Positions 1-6,112 of a stretch of 64,000 bases of DNA are shown here, piece after piece. The notes under the pieces are model-generated. The model was not told the DNA's origin and ran no database searches. It worked only from the letters and a program-made list of their open reading frames with translations. The stretch lies in the NCBI RefSeq assembly GCF_010858045.1, contig NZ_JAAGVC010000017.1:1-64000 (forward strand). The letters run 5' to 3'. Source of the DNA: Nocardia cyriacigeorgica. GTDB lineage: Bacteria; Actinomycetota; Actinomycetes; Mycobacteriales; Mycobacteriaceae. The position numbers and the translations under genes were made by a program. Within the stretch, counting starts at the first letter, position 1, and every line of letters starts with the position of its first letter.

Positions 1-42
1 GGGCCGGAGTTCGCGGACCTCGCCACCGCACGCTCCATCTGA
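1..42 (+). CDS. 3' end of an unidentified gene (partial)
   Basis: Frame 1 stays open from the first base and ends in TGA at 40-42, giving a C-terminus that reads GPEFADLATARSI. Only 13 residues are visible, so no family can be named and the reading could be chance. What follows is a long spacer, which fits this being the last gene of a unit entering from the left. Confidence 0.35.
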   Translation, partial: GPEFADLATARSI

Positions 43-465
43 GTGATACCGCACAAGATCACCTGGTCGGCTAACGCCGGGGCGGGGCAAGGGTGGCCTT
101 GGCTGTGCTCGGAGCGGCGATATATCATTCAAACATGTTGCATACCAAGGAGTTTGGATACCCGCGCACGCTGGGCGGTCGATGTCTGCGGCGGTGGCGG
201 GTGTAATGGATTCCGGGTGCGGAACACGGTAGCCGAATACTCCAACGACGCTGTGTCGCTTGCCGATTCGGTATCCGCCGGTCCATCCTAGTTGTTGCGT
301 GATGTTAGCTGCGGCCGGAGTCGGCCTCGCCGGCAACCTCACTCTTACGGTTTGCCGCGTGTCGGGTGACAATTCCGGGTACCGTGGCGAATCGGTGAAT
401 TCGGGGCTTCCCATGAGTTGACGCCGCCAGGAGGCAAATCGGGGACGACGGAAAGCGCGACGACG

Positions 466-504
466 AAAAAGCCCGGATGCGCACCCCCTGCGGCGCACCC
501 GGGC
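466..504 (-). terminator. intrinsic terminator facing left
   Basis: On the minus strand GCCCGGGTGCGC (504-493) pairs with GCGCATCCGGGC (482-471) with one mismatch across a 10-base loop, and is followed directly by TTTTT (470-466). This has the shape of a Rho-independent terminator for leftward transcription. No leftward gene is visible to its right, so what it terminates is unclear. A consensus TATAAT on the same strand lies only a few bases upstream. Confidence 0.6.
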
Positions 505-507
505 AGG

Positions 508-531
508 AAAATTATACCAGTCGGTGTGTTT
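508..531 (+). promoter_or_regulatory. candidate autoregulatory element (ARE) for a butyrolactone-type receptor
   Basis: The 24 bases can be aligned to the published ARE consensus ANAWACNNACYNNNCGGTWTGTTT as I recall it. The right half reads CGGTGTGTTT (one mismatch) and the centre reads ACC, with two mismatches in the left half. It lies about 185 bases upstream of an ScbR/ArpA-like receptor gene and about 55 bases upstream of that gene's likely promoter, where autoregulatory sites usually sit. The match is by eye. Binding is inferred. Confidence 0.5.
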
Positions 532-548
532 CGGGTTTCTCGCCTAGT

Positions 549-573
549 TTTCGTACCAAAAGTCTGTATCCGG
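549..573. promoter_or_regulatory. second, weaker ARE-like site
   Basis: Read on the minus strand this contains GATACAGACT, which fits the left half of the ARE consensus, followed after TTT by GGTACG in place of CGGTWTG, with a spacing one base short. It sits between the better site at 508-531 and the -35 element at 587. A third TACCAA-containing imperfect inverted repeat lies at 139-163. Together they suggest repeated receptor binding, but each alone could be chance. Confidence 0.3.
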
Positions 574-586
574 GGCGAAAACCCTG

Positions 587-614
587 TTGTAAGTGTTGAT
601 AAAACTCATAAATT
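587..614 (+). promoter_or_regulatory. likely promoter of the receptor gene
   Basis: TTGTAA (587-592), a 16-base spacer and TAAATT (609-614) resemble a housekeeping sigma promoter and lie in the most AT-rich part of the spacer. The start would leave a leader of roughly 95 bases containing the hairpin at 659-690. Confidence 0.4.
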
Positions 615-658
615 CGCGCCAATAGCCTGTTTCCATTCGGGCTCGCTTTGGCGGCGAA

Positions 659-690
659 GGAGCCCGCCGGGGTGGAACCCCTTGGGCTCC
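659..690 (+). other. 5' leader hairpin upstream of the receptor gene
   Basis: GGAGCCC (659-665) pairs perfectly with GGGCTCC (684-690), and GGGGT pairs with ACCCC inside it, making a two-tier hairpin that ends ten bases before the GGAGG ribosome site at 701. There is no T-run, so it is more likely to affect stability or translation than to be a simple terminator. Confidence 0.45.
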
Positions 691-715
691 ACAAGGCTTC
701 GGAGGCGTTTCGAAG

Positions 716-1381
716 ATGGCACGGCAGCAAGAGCGGGCCCGCCGGACACGTGCGGCGATAATCAGGTCCGCCGCCGTTGAGTTCGGCAAGAGCGGCTACG
801 CCGCCGCATCGCTCAACCGCATACTGGAAGGATCGCGAGCCACCAAGGGCGCCATGTACTTCCATTTCGATTCCAAGGAAGATCTGGCCAGGGCGGTCCT
901 CGACACCGCACTCGATCGATATCGGTTCTCGGCCGATCGCTGGCTCGCCCGCACCGATCTCGGCCCGCTCGACGTCATGCACGGCATGCTCGACGAGATC
1001 GCGCTTCGGCTCGAGCACGACATCATCGTGCAGGCCGAATTCCGACTCATCATCGAGCCCGACTTCTATCGCGAGGTCCCCAACGGCGGCGGCCGCATCA
1101 TCGCGCGCGCCACCCGCGCGCTCGCCGTGCGCGCGATCGAACAAGGGCAGCTGCGTGCCGACGCCGACCCCGACCGCTTCGCCCGCACCCTCGCGGCCGC
1201 GCTGGCCGGCCAGCGCTACTTCATCGACCTGTTCGGCAACGGGGTCGATCTGCGCTCCCGCTTCCAGGAGGCGCTCGAAGTGGTGATCGAATCCATGTCC
1301 ACCCCGGAATGGGTGGAGCGATTCCGGCGTGAGGGCTGGCGCGCGGGCGCTCGCCTGGAAGAGCTCGGTTTAGCCCTCTGA
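716..1381 (+). CDS. TetR-family regulator, ScbR/ArpA (gamma-butyrolactone receptor) type
   Basis: A 221-residue one-component repressor. The N-terminus MARQQERARRTRAAI, the helix-turn-helix region around residues 25-45 and the run TKGAMYFHFDSKEDLA (about 42-57) match the signature of autoregulator receptors such as ArpA and ScbR, as does the length. Proteins of this group bind ARE operators and are released by butyrolactone-like signals. The C-terminal ligand domain is divergent, as usual. Start chosen at ATG with GGAGG ten bases upstream. No AfsA-type synthase gene is present nearby, so this is an orphan receptor or senses a signal made elsewhere. Candidate operators lie at 508-531 and 549-573. 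The subfamily assignment rests on the N-terminal domain only. Confidence 0.75.
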   Translation: MARQQERARRTRAAIIRSAAVEFGKSGYAAASLNRILEGSRATKGAMYFHFDSKEDLARAVLDTALDRYRFSADRWLARTDLGPLDVMHGMLDEIALRLEHDIIVQAEFRLIIEPDFYREVPNGGGRIIARATRALAVRAIEQGQLRADADPDRFARTLAAALAGQRYFIDLFGNGVDLRSRFQEALEVVIESMSTPEWVERFRREGWRAGARLEELGLAL

Positions 1382-1390
1382 CCAGCCGGT

Positions 1391-1420
1391 TTGGGAAACC
1401 TCGCAACCTTGTCATAAGCT
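1391..1420 (+). promoter_or_regulatory. possible promoter of the tRNA cluster
   Basis: TTGGGA (1391-1396) and TAAGCT (1415-1420) are separated by 18 bases and lie about 55 bases before the first tRNA. A hairpin with the core CCGGAGAAATCCGG (1458-1471) lies between promoter and tRNA-Glu. Confidence 0.35.
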
Positions 1421-1476
1421 ATGCGAGCTCCCAACGGACAGCCGTTGTAAAGCCGGTCCGGAGAAATCCGGGACGA

Positions 1477-1549
1477 GCCCCCTTCGTCTAGCGGCCTAGG
1501 ACGCCGCCCTTTCAAGGCGGTAGCGCGGGTTCGAATCCCGTAGGGGGTA
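1477..1549 (+). tRNA. tRNA-Glu (TTC)
   Basis: A 73-base cloverleaf. The acceptor arms are GCCCCCT (1477-1483) and AGGGGGT (1542-1548) with discriminator A. The anticodon stem CCGCC/GGCGG encloses loop CTTTCAA with anticodon TTC. The T-arm GCGGG-TTCGAAT-CCCGT is standard. CCA is not encoded. First of three tandem tRNA genes. Confidence 0.95.
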
Positions 1550-1579
1550 CAGTCTTCGGACTGTGGAGCAGTAGAGCAA

Positions 1580-1653
1580 GGCCCTGTGGCGCAGTTGGTT
1601 AGCGCGCCGCCCTGTCACGGCGGAGGTCGCGGGTTCGAGTCCCGTCAGGGTCG
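1580..1653 (+). tRNA. tRNA-Asp (GTC)
   Basis: A 74-base cloverleaf. Acceptor arms GGCCCTG (1580-1586) and CAGGGTC (1646-1652) with discriminator G. Anticodon stem CCGCC/GGCGG around loop CTGTCAC gives anticodon GTC. Followed by a strong hairpin at 1659-1682. Confidence 0.95.
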
Positions 1654-1658
1654 CAAGT

Positions 1659-1682
1659 AAACGCCGGAGAAATCCGGCGTTT
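1659..1682 (+). terminator. hairpin after tRNA-Asp
   Basis: AAACGCCGGA and TCCGGCGTTT form a perfect 10-base stem with a GAAA loop, six bases after tRNA-Asp. There is only a short T-run (GTTTC). It may act as a terminator or as an RNase processing site between tRNA-Asp and tRNA-Phe. Its core CCGGAGAAATCCGG is identical to that of the hairpin before tRNA-Glu. Confidence 0.6.
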
Positions 1683-1711
1683 CACGTATGGCATTCCGTT
1701 CGGGTGCCTGC

Positions 1712-1785
1712 GGCCAGGTAGCTCAGTTGGTACGAGCGTCCGCCTGAAAAGCGGAAGGTCGCCGGTTCGATCCCGGCCCTGGCCA
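1712..1785 (+). tRNA. tRNA-Phe (GAA)
   Basis: A 74-base cloverleaf. Acceptor arms GGCCAGG (1712-1718) and CCTGGCC (1778-1784) with discriminator A. Anticodon stem TCCGC/GCGGA encloses loop CTGAAAA with anticodon GAA. Last of the cluster, followed by a terminator. Confidence 0.95.
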
Positions 1786-1791
1786 CTCCAT

Positions 1792-1825
1792 CCCCCCTGG
1801 CTGAGGACTCGGCTAGGGGATTTTT
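1792..1825 (+). terminator. terminator of the tRNA cluster
   Basis: CCCCTGGC and GCTAGGGG pair (one G-T) and are followed by GATTTTTC, a classic intrinsic terminator directly after tRNA-Phe. Confidence 0.75.
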
Positions 1826-2292
1826 CGGCTCGTGGTCATGCGCAGGCCCAGTAACGCTTTTGGCGCTCAGGTATCTTGACAAAATCGGGTCTCGCTCGAA
1901 CAATTTTTCTGTAGCGCGCTATTTGCGCAGCTCGACGATTTCGGTCCGGGCGTGAGGGCCCAGTTCAAGCGGTGCTCGAAACCGTGGACGGCGACACCAT
2001 CGTCATTCCGAACCTGAAGGTGGCTAGATTACGCCGCTGTGTCCGTTGGGGCGGGCTGGTGCCCTGGTCATCGCGTCGCCGTGCGCGCCGCGGGTTCTTC
2101 AACGACAGCAACGCCCAGATGTCCCTGGCCGGCATCTGGAATGCCCGCTCGAGCAGGCCGCGACGAGTCCGGCCTCGAAACCCGGTCATCGGTGGCGATG
2201 CGAGTGATGCCAGCGGGCGAAGGCAGTTCGCCGCCGTCTACCCGCAGATCCTCTTCCAGGTCGGGATCAGAAAAACGCAGGAAGGTGACGTG
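1826..2292. other. 467-base spacer between tRNA cluster and protease gene
   Basis: No gene is recognised. From 1972 a frame continuous with the protease is open and begins VLETVDGDTIVIPN, vaguely like a mechanosensitive-channel segment, but there is no ribosome site and the similarity is too short to trust. It could be a remnant or an unusual N-terminal extension. Nothing else is seen. Confidence 0.4.
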
Positions 2293-3282
2293 ATGTCGTA
2301 CGACAGCGAAGGCACAACGTCAGAGTCGGACCGGCCGCTGACTTGGGCCGAACTACGCGATCAACTGGAGACTTTCGAGGCTGCTGAAGAAGCCGACGTG
2401 CCGGAAAATCTTTCCGCGCTCTGGTCGGACCTTGCGGATCCGGGAGACGCCAAGGCGGTGTTCATCGACAAGGGCATGGGTGCCGATGATCCGATACAAC
2501 CGCAACGACCGGACTGGGTGGGGTCGACGCTGCGTCCGAAGGCCCCGCCACGACCGCGGCCGCCACGGCTGGAACTCCGTGGTGTGCCGTTCAAGCCCTT
2601 GATCATCTATCCGCCGGACGACCGCAACATCTACAGCGACCTCAGGTACCCGTGGGTCTGCGTATGCCACATCCAGGGCCGGGTGGCGGCCGGATCGGGA
2701 GTCATCGTCGGGCCTCGGCATGTTCTCACCGCGAGCCACGTCGTCGACTGGGGTGGCCCGGCCGAGGTGATTCAAGTGCACCGCGCGGGTTCGGCGATCC
2801 AGGCCACCGCACGAACGTTCCGGCGGATGGCCTTCACCAAGCTCACCAGCGATCCCACCTATTCCACGATCGACGAGGATTACGCGGTCTTGGTGACCGA
2901 CCAGCGGCTCGGGGATCGGTTCGGCTCTTTGGGCGTGCGGACCTACGACAGCTCATGGGACGACGAAAACGTCTGGTGGAATATCGGATACGCCGGCGAC
3001 ATCCCGACCGGGGCAGCCGCCACGTTTCCCTACTTCCAGCGGGACAAGAAGATGGACGAGGATGAGTGGGACTACGGCAGTGGCCGGGCGATGACGACCG
3101 CCGCAGATTTCAGGCCGAGGCAGTCCGGTAGTCCCATGTTCGGGTTCTGGACGGACGGGCCCTACGTCGTCGCCGTCGCCGCGGCTGTCGGCGAGATCGT
3201 GTTGTCGGGCGAGGAGAACTGGTGCTCGGGTGGCAGCGATCTCACTCGGTTGGTGCGCGAGGCGATCGCAAGCTTTCCGTAG
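2293..3282 (+). CDS. trypsin-like serine protease without signal peptide
   Basis: A 329-residue protein with a chymotrypsin-fold protease domain in its C-terminal two thirds. The triad is readable: His149 in LTASHVV, Asp196 in DEDYAVL, and Ser278 in RQSGSPMFG (a QSGSP variant of GDSGGP). The first 120 residues are acidic and then proline/arginine-rich. There is no signal peptide or membrane segment, so it probably acts inside the cell, unusual for this fold. Start chosen at ATG 2293 with AGGAAGG just upstream; a longer frame from 1972 lacks such support. It stands alone between the tRNA cluster and a palindromic terminator. Substrate unknown. Confidence 0.8.
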   Translation: MSYDSEGTTSESDRPLTWAELRDQLETFEAAEEADVPENLSALWSDLADPGDAKAVFIDKGMGADDPIQPQRPDWVGSTLRPKAPPRPRPPRLELRGVPFKPLIIYPPDDRNIYSDLRYPWVCVCHIQGRVAAGSGVIVGPRHVLTASHVVDWGGPAEVIQVHRAGSAIQATARTFRRMAFTKLTSDPTYSTIDEDYAVLVTDQRLGDRFGSLGVRTYDSSWDDENVWWNIGYAGDIPTGAAATFPYFQRDKKMDEDEWDYGSGRAMTTAADFRPRQSGSPMFGFWTDGPYVVAVAAAVGEIVLSGEENWCSGGSDLTRLVREAIASFP

Positions 3283-3294
3283 TCCGGAAGTGTT

Positions 3295-3324
3295 CGCCCG
3301 ATCACTCCCGGGAGTGATCGGGCG
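3295..3324. terminator. 30-base perfect palindrome after the protease gene
   Basis: CGCCCGATCACTCCC is followed immediately by its own reverse complement, with no loop and no T-tract, 12 bases after the protease stop codon. It is probably a U-less actinobacterial terminator; the perfect symmetry could also serve as a protein-binding site. Confidence 0.6.
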
Positions 3325-3390
3325 CGAATCGGCGCGGATGGTCGGCTCATTTCCGATGTCGGCCGGCAGGCTCGGTGGAATGCTGGGGGT

Positions 3391-3576
3391 ATGGCTGATT
3401 CCTGGTATTACTGCCTCAAGCACAAGCGGGCCGAGCAGGGGAAACGGTGCTGGTTTGCGGATCGGCTCGGGCCGTTTCCGGATCAGGCGACGGCGGAGCG
3501 GGCGTTGGAGATCGTGCGGGAACGCAATGCCGCCGAGGACGCGCGGGACCAGCAGTGGCGTGACGGAGGTAACTGA
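3391..3576 (+). CDS. small conserved actinobacterial protein (WYYC type)
   Basis: A 61-residue soluble protein beginning MADSWYYCLKHKRAEQGKRC, with a middle ADRLGPFPDQATAERALEIV and a charged tail. I recognise it as a widespread actinobacterial small protein, sometimes named SPOR-like because of the aromatic residues and the alpha-helical ATAERAL stretch. Its function is not known. A G-rich stretch (GGGGGT) directly precedes the ATG. It is monocistronic between the protease terminator and the ppm1 gene 230 bases later. That 230-base gap holds no recognisable gene. Confidence 0.7.
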   Translation: MADSWYYCLKHKRAEQGKRCWFADRLGPFPDQATAERALEIVRERNAAEDARDQQWRDGGN

Positions 3577-3807
3577 GCGAGGTCCAGAACAGGCGGGCGG
3601 GGGCTGGGCGGCAAACGCATTCGGGTGAACGGTGGTGTTCGCAAGATCACCGGATGTGCGTCGGGCGCGGTGAGATGGCAGAGTGTGGGCCTGGTGCGCT
3701 GAATTCGCGGGGAGGCGGATCAGCTACCGTTCACGAGAAATCAGACGATCGCTCGCGGCCTGCGTACGGGTTCCCGGGCGCGACCAGGTGAGCAGGGAGG
3801 GCGACCC

Positions 3808-4527
3808 TTGAGGGTTACCGTTGTTGTGCCGACCTACAACGAGCGCGAAAATCTGCCCGTTGCGGTGGAACGGCTGACCGCGCTACCGGTGGCCGACCTG
3901 CACGTGCTCGTCGTGGACGACAACTCGCCGGACGGCACCGGCGAAGTCGCCGACAAGCTCGCCGCCGAACTCCCCAACGTCGTAGGCGTACTGCACCGCA
4001 CCGAGAAGGACGGCCTCGGCCGCGCCTACATCGCGGGCATCACCCGCGCCCTCGACGAAGGCGCCGACGTGGTGATCCAGATGGACGCCGATCTCTCCCA
4101 CCCCGCCGAAGTCATCCCGGCCATGCTGGACAAGCTCACCAGCACCGACGCCGGAGTCGTGCTCGGCTCGCGCTACGTGCCCGGCGGCTCCACCGCCGAG
4201 GAATGGAAGTGGTACCGCAAGGCCCTCTCGGCTTGGGCGAACTTCTACGTCAACCTGATCCTGCGCTTGGGCGTCAAGGACGCCACCGCGGGCTTCAAGG
4301 CCTGGAAGGCCGACACCCTGCGCGCCATCGACGTCGGCTCGATCCGCAGCAACGGCTACTCGTTCCAGGTCGAGATGAACTACCGCACCGTCAAGAAGGG
4401 CATCACCATCGCCGAGGTGCCCATCCGCTTCGAGGAACGCACCCTCGGCGCCTCCAAGATGAGCCTCAAGGTGCAGCTGGAATCGGCGCTCATGCCGTGG
4501 AAGCTGCTCTTCGGCCGCGCGGTCTGA
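3808..4527 (+). CDS. ppm1: polyprenol-phosphate mannose synthase (GT2), catalytic domain
   Basis: A 239-residue family-2 glycosyltransferase of the dolichol-phosphate-mannose synthase group. It transfers mannose from GDP-mannose to polyprenyl phosphate, supplying the lipid donor for lipomannan and lipoarabinomannan assembly. Visible are VVVPTYNERENL at the N-terminus, VVDDNSPDGT (about 35-44), the metal site QMDADLSHP (about 91-99) and GSRYVPGGS (about 123-131). It has no membrane anchor or fused apolipoprotein acyltransferase domain, so it corresponds to the catalytic half of mycobacterial Ppm1. TTG start chosen because GGGAGG lies seven bases upstream and the frame opens directly into the GT2 N-terminus. 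Ends before a strong terminator. Confidence 0.88.
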   Translation: MRVTVVVPTYNERENLPVAVERLTALPVADLHVLVVDDNSPDGTGEVADKLAAELPNVVGVLHRTEKDGLGRAYIAGITRALDEGADVVIQMDADLSHPAEVIPAMLDKLTSTDAGVVLGSRYVPGGSTAEEWKWYRKALSAWANFYVNLILRLGVKDATAGFKAWKADTLRAIDVGSIRSNGYSFQVEMNYRTVKKGITIAEVPIRFEERTLGASKMSLKVQLESALMPWKLLFGRAV

Positions 4528-4549
4528 CCCGCGCCACAATTCGGCGAAC

Positions 4550-4576
4550 GGCCCGCATCCCACCAGGATGCGGGCC
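4550..4576. terminator. terminator between ppm1 and the plsC-like gene
   Basis: GGCCCGCATCC and GGATGCGGGCC form a perfect 11-base stem around CACCA, placed between two convergent genes, so it can serve both strands. No long T-run. Confidence 0.75.
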
Positions 4577-4636
4577 GTAGTCGGGTATGACCGAGCCTGG
4601 ATGGCGCGGGCAGTGGCCGCGATGAGCGCCTGGGGC

Positions 4637-6112
4637 CTACTCCGGCCAGTCGAGCAACGTATCGATGAACAGCTGACGCACCCGCTCCACGTCGTCATGC
4701 ATATTCGCCGGATCCCACCCGCTGACGTCGATCGGATCCAGCACCGCCACATCCACCACACCCGGACGCACCACCATCGAATCGCGCCACGACACCTCGC
4801 CCGCATTGCGGATCACCACCGGAATCACCGGCACCCCCGCCTGGATCGCGATATGGAACGCGCCCTTCTTGAACGGGCCCACTTCGGGCGTGAAGGAGCG
4901 GGTGCCCTCCGGCGCCACCGCGATGGACAGCCCATCGCGCAAGGTGTGCACCACCGGTTCGAGCGACGCCTTGGCGCGAGCGGTATCGGTACGGTCGATG
5001 AAGGTGACGCCGACGAACCGCATCAGCGGCCCGAACACCGGATTCTTGGTCAGCTCCTTTTTCCCGATGCCGGTGACCCCGCCGCCGAGCACGGCCGGGA
5101 CGACGATCACGTCGTACTGGCTCTGATGATTGAAGACGAACACCGCAGGCCGCGGCGAACGGGCATTGTGCTCGCCGGTGACCCGCAACCGGACTCCGGT
5201 GGCGCGCAGGGTGGCGCCGGTGCCGAACTTCATCAGGGCGTCGGCCATCGACCTGCGGTCGCGGGTGTAGGACTTCACCAGGACTCCGGTGATCGCACCG
5301 GCGATGAGGGCGGCGAAGCCCGCGACCGTGCGGGCGATGTCCACGCGGCGCGCCGGACGGCGCGGGCGAAAGGAGAGCGCGGGCCAGTCCTTTTCGGCGC
5401 AGGTGACAGACAGTGCCGGATCGGGATTCACCGCGATCGGAAATCCCACCGACGACAAGGTCGGCAGGTCGGTGCCGTCGGCGGCATAGGCGAAGCTGGT
5501 GCGCAGTTCGATACCGGACGCGGCGGCGAACTCTCGGATCGCCTCGGCCTTCCCCGAGCGCCAGAGGGCCCGGCCTTCGGGATATCCGGTCAGCACGCCG
5601 TCCTTGGTGGCCATCCGGGTGCAGAGGGTGTGCTCGATGCCGAGGGCGGCCGCGACCGGTTCGAGGGTGAACCGGGTGCCGGAGGAGACCAGGACGACGG
5701 TATGCCCGGCCGCTCGGTGAGCCCGGATCAGCCGCCACGCCTCCGGATGGATGCGCCCGTAGAGCGTGCGTCTGAACAGCCTGGCACCGATCTCGTCGAG
5801 ATCGGATTCGGTCGAGCCGGCCAGCGCCTGGGCAGCTGCGCCGAGAAACCGGCCGTGCGAACCGTCGTCCGGGTGAGCGCGGATACCGTCGAGCAGCACC
5901 CGGGCCAGCTGCTGGTCGCGATCGCCGCTGCGCCGAGGCAACGGGCGATGCGACGGCGCGGACTCGAATCCGTCGAGCACGACGCCACCCAGCTCGAACA
6001 CCGCCGCGACACCCGGCCCCTGCGGCCCGACCCGGATCGCGGCCAGCACCGACTCGATATCGGAATGCGCGGCATCCAGTTCCAGCGCGCTCATCCGCTC
6101 CTCGCTGCCCAC
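4637..6112 (-). CDS. plsC: HAD-like domain fused to 1-acylglycerol-3-phosphate acyltransferase
   Basis: A 491-residue two-domain protein. Residues 35-230 have a HAD/SerB-like phosphatase fold and 300-480 a PlsC domain that acylates lysophosphatidate to phosphatidate. The acyltransferase signature is intact: NHQSQYD (328-334) and PEGTRS (401-406). The HAD part looks catalytically dead: where DxDxT is expected the protein has FELGGV (39-44), so both aspartates are gone, although later motifs (SSGT at 143-146, Lys188, DGTD at 212-215) remain. Residues 258-278 form a likely membrane segment. GTG 6112 overlaps the plsB stop; an ATG at 6094 with GAGGAG is an alternative. The plsB-plsC pair mirrors mycobacterial Rv2482c-Rv2483c. 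Confidence 0.88.
   Translation of the reverse strand: MGSEERMSALELDAAHSDIESVLAAIRVGPQGPGVAAVFELGGVVLDGFESAPSHRPLPRRSGDRDQQLARVLLDGIRAHPDDGSHGRFLGAAAQALAGSTESDLDEIGARLFRRTLYGRIHPEAWRLIRAHRAAGHTVVLVSSGTRFTLEPVAAALGIEHTLCTRMATKDGVLTGYPEGRALWRSGKAEAIREFAAASGIELRTSFAYAADGTDLPTLSSVGFPIAVNPDPALSVTCAEKDWPALSFRPRRPARRVDIARTVAGFAALIAGAITGVLVKSYTRDRRSMADALMKFGTGATLRATGVRLRVTGEHNARSPRPAVFVFNHQSQYDVIVVPAVLGGGVTGIGKKELTKNPVFGPLMRFVGVTFIDRTDTARAKASLEPVVHTLRDGLSIAVAPEGTRSFTPEVGPFKKGAFHIAIQAGVPVIPVVIRNAGEVSWRDSMVVRPGVVDVAVLDPIDVSGWDPANMHDDVERVRQLFIDTLLDWPE

Larger units (their letters stand above)
43..715. other. 670-base intergenic region upstream of the butyrolactone-type receptor
   Basis: No convincing gene is present: the short open frames here lack a ribosome site and have poor codon bias. 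Locally the DNA is AT-richer than its surroundings, especially at 120-160 and 505-620. It holds two or three operator-like inverted sequences built around TACCA, a terminator-like hairpin reading towards the left, a plausible promoter at 587-614 and a long hairpin just before the start codon at 716. These are listed separately. Confidence 0.6.

Noticed and set aside
139-163. Third ARE-like inverted repeat around CATACCAAGGAGTTTGGATA
   Set aside because: Arms are offset by one base and it fits the consensus poorly; mentioned only as weak support.
1972-2292. In-frame extension of the protease with a segment VLETVDGDTIVIPN like a mechanosensitive channel
   Set aside because: Too short for a family call, no ribosome site, and the ATG at 2293 has one.
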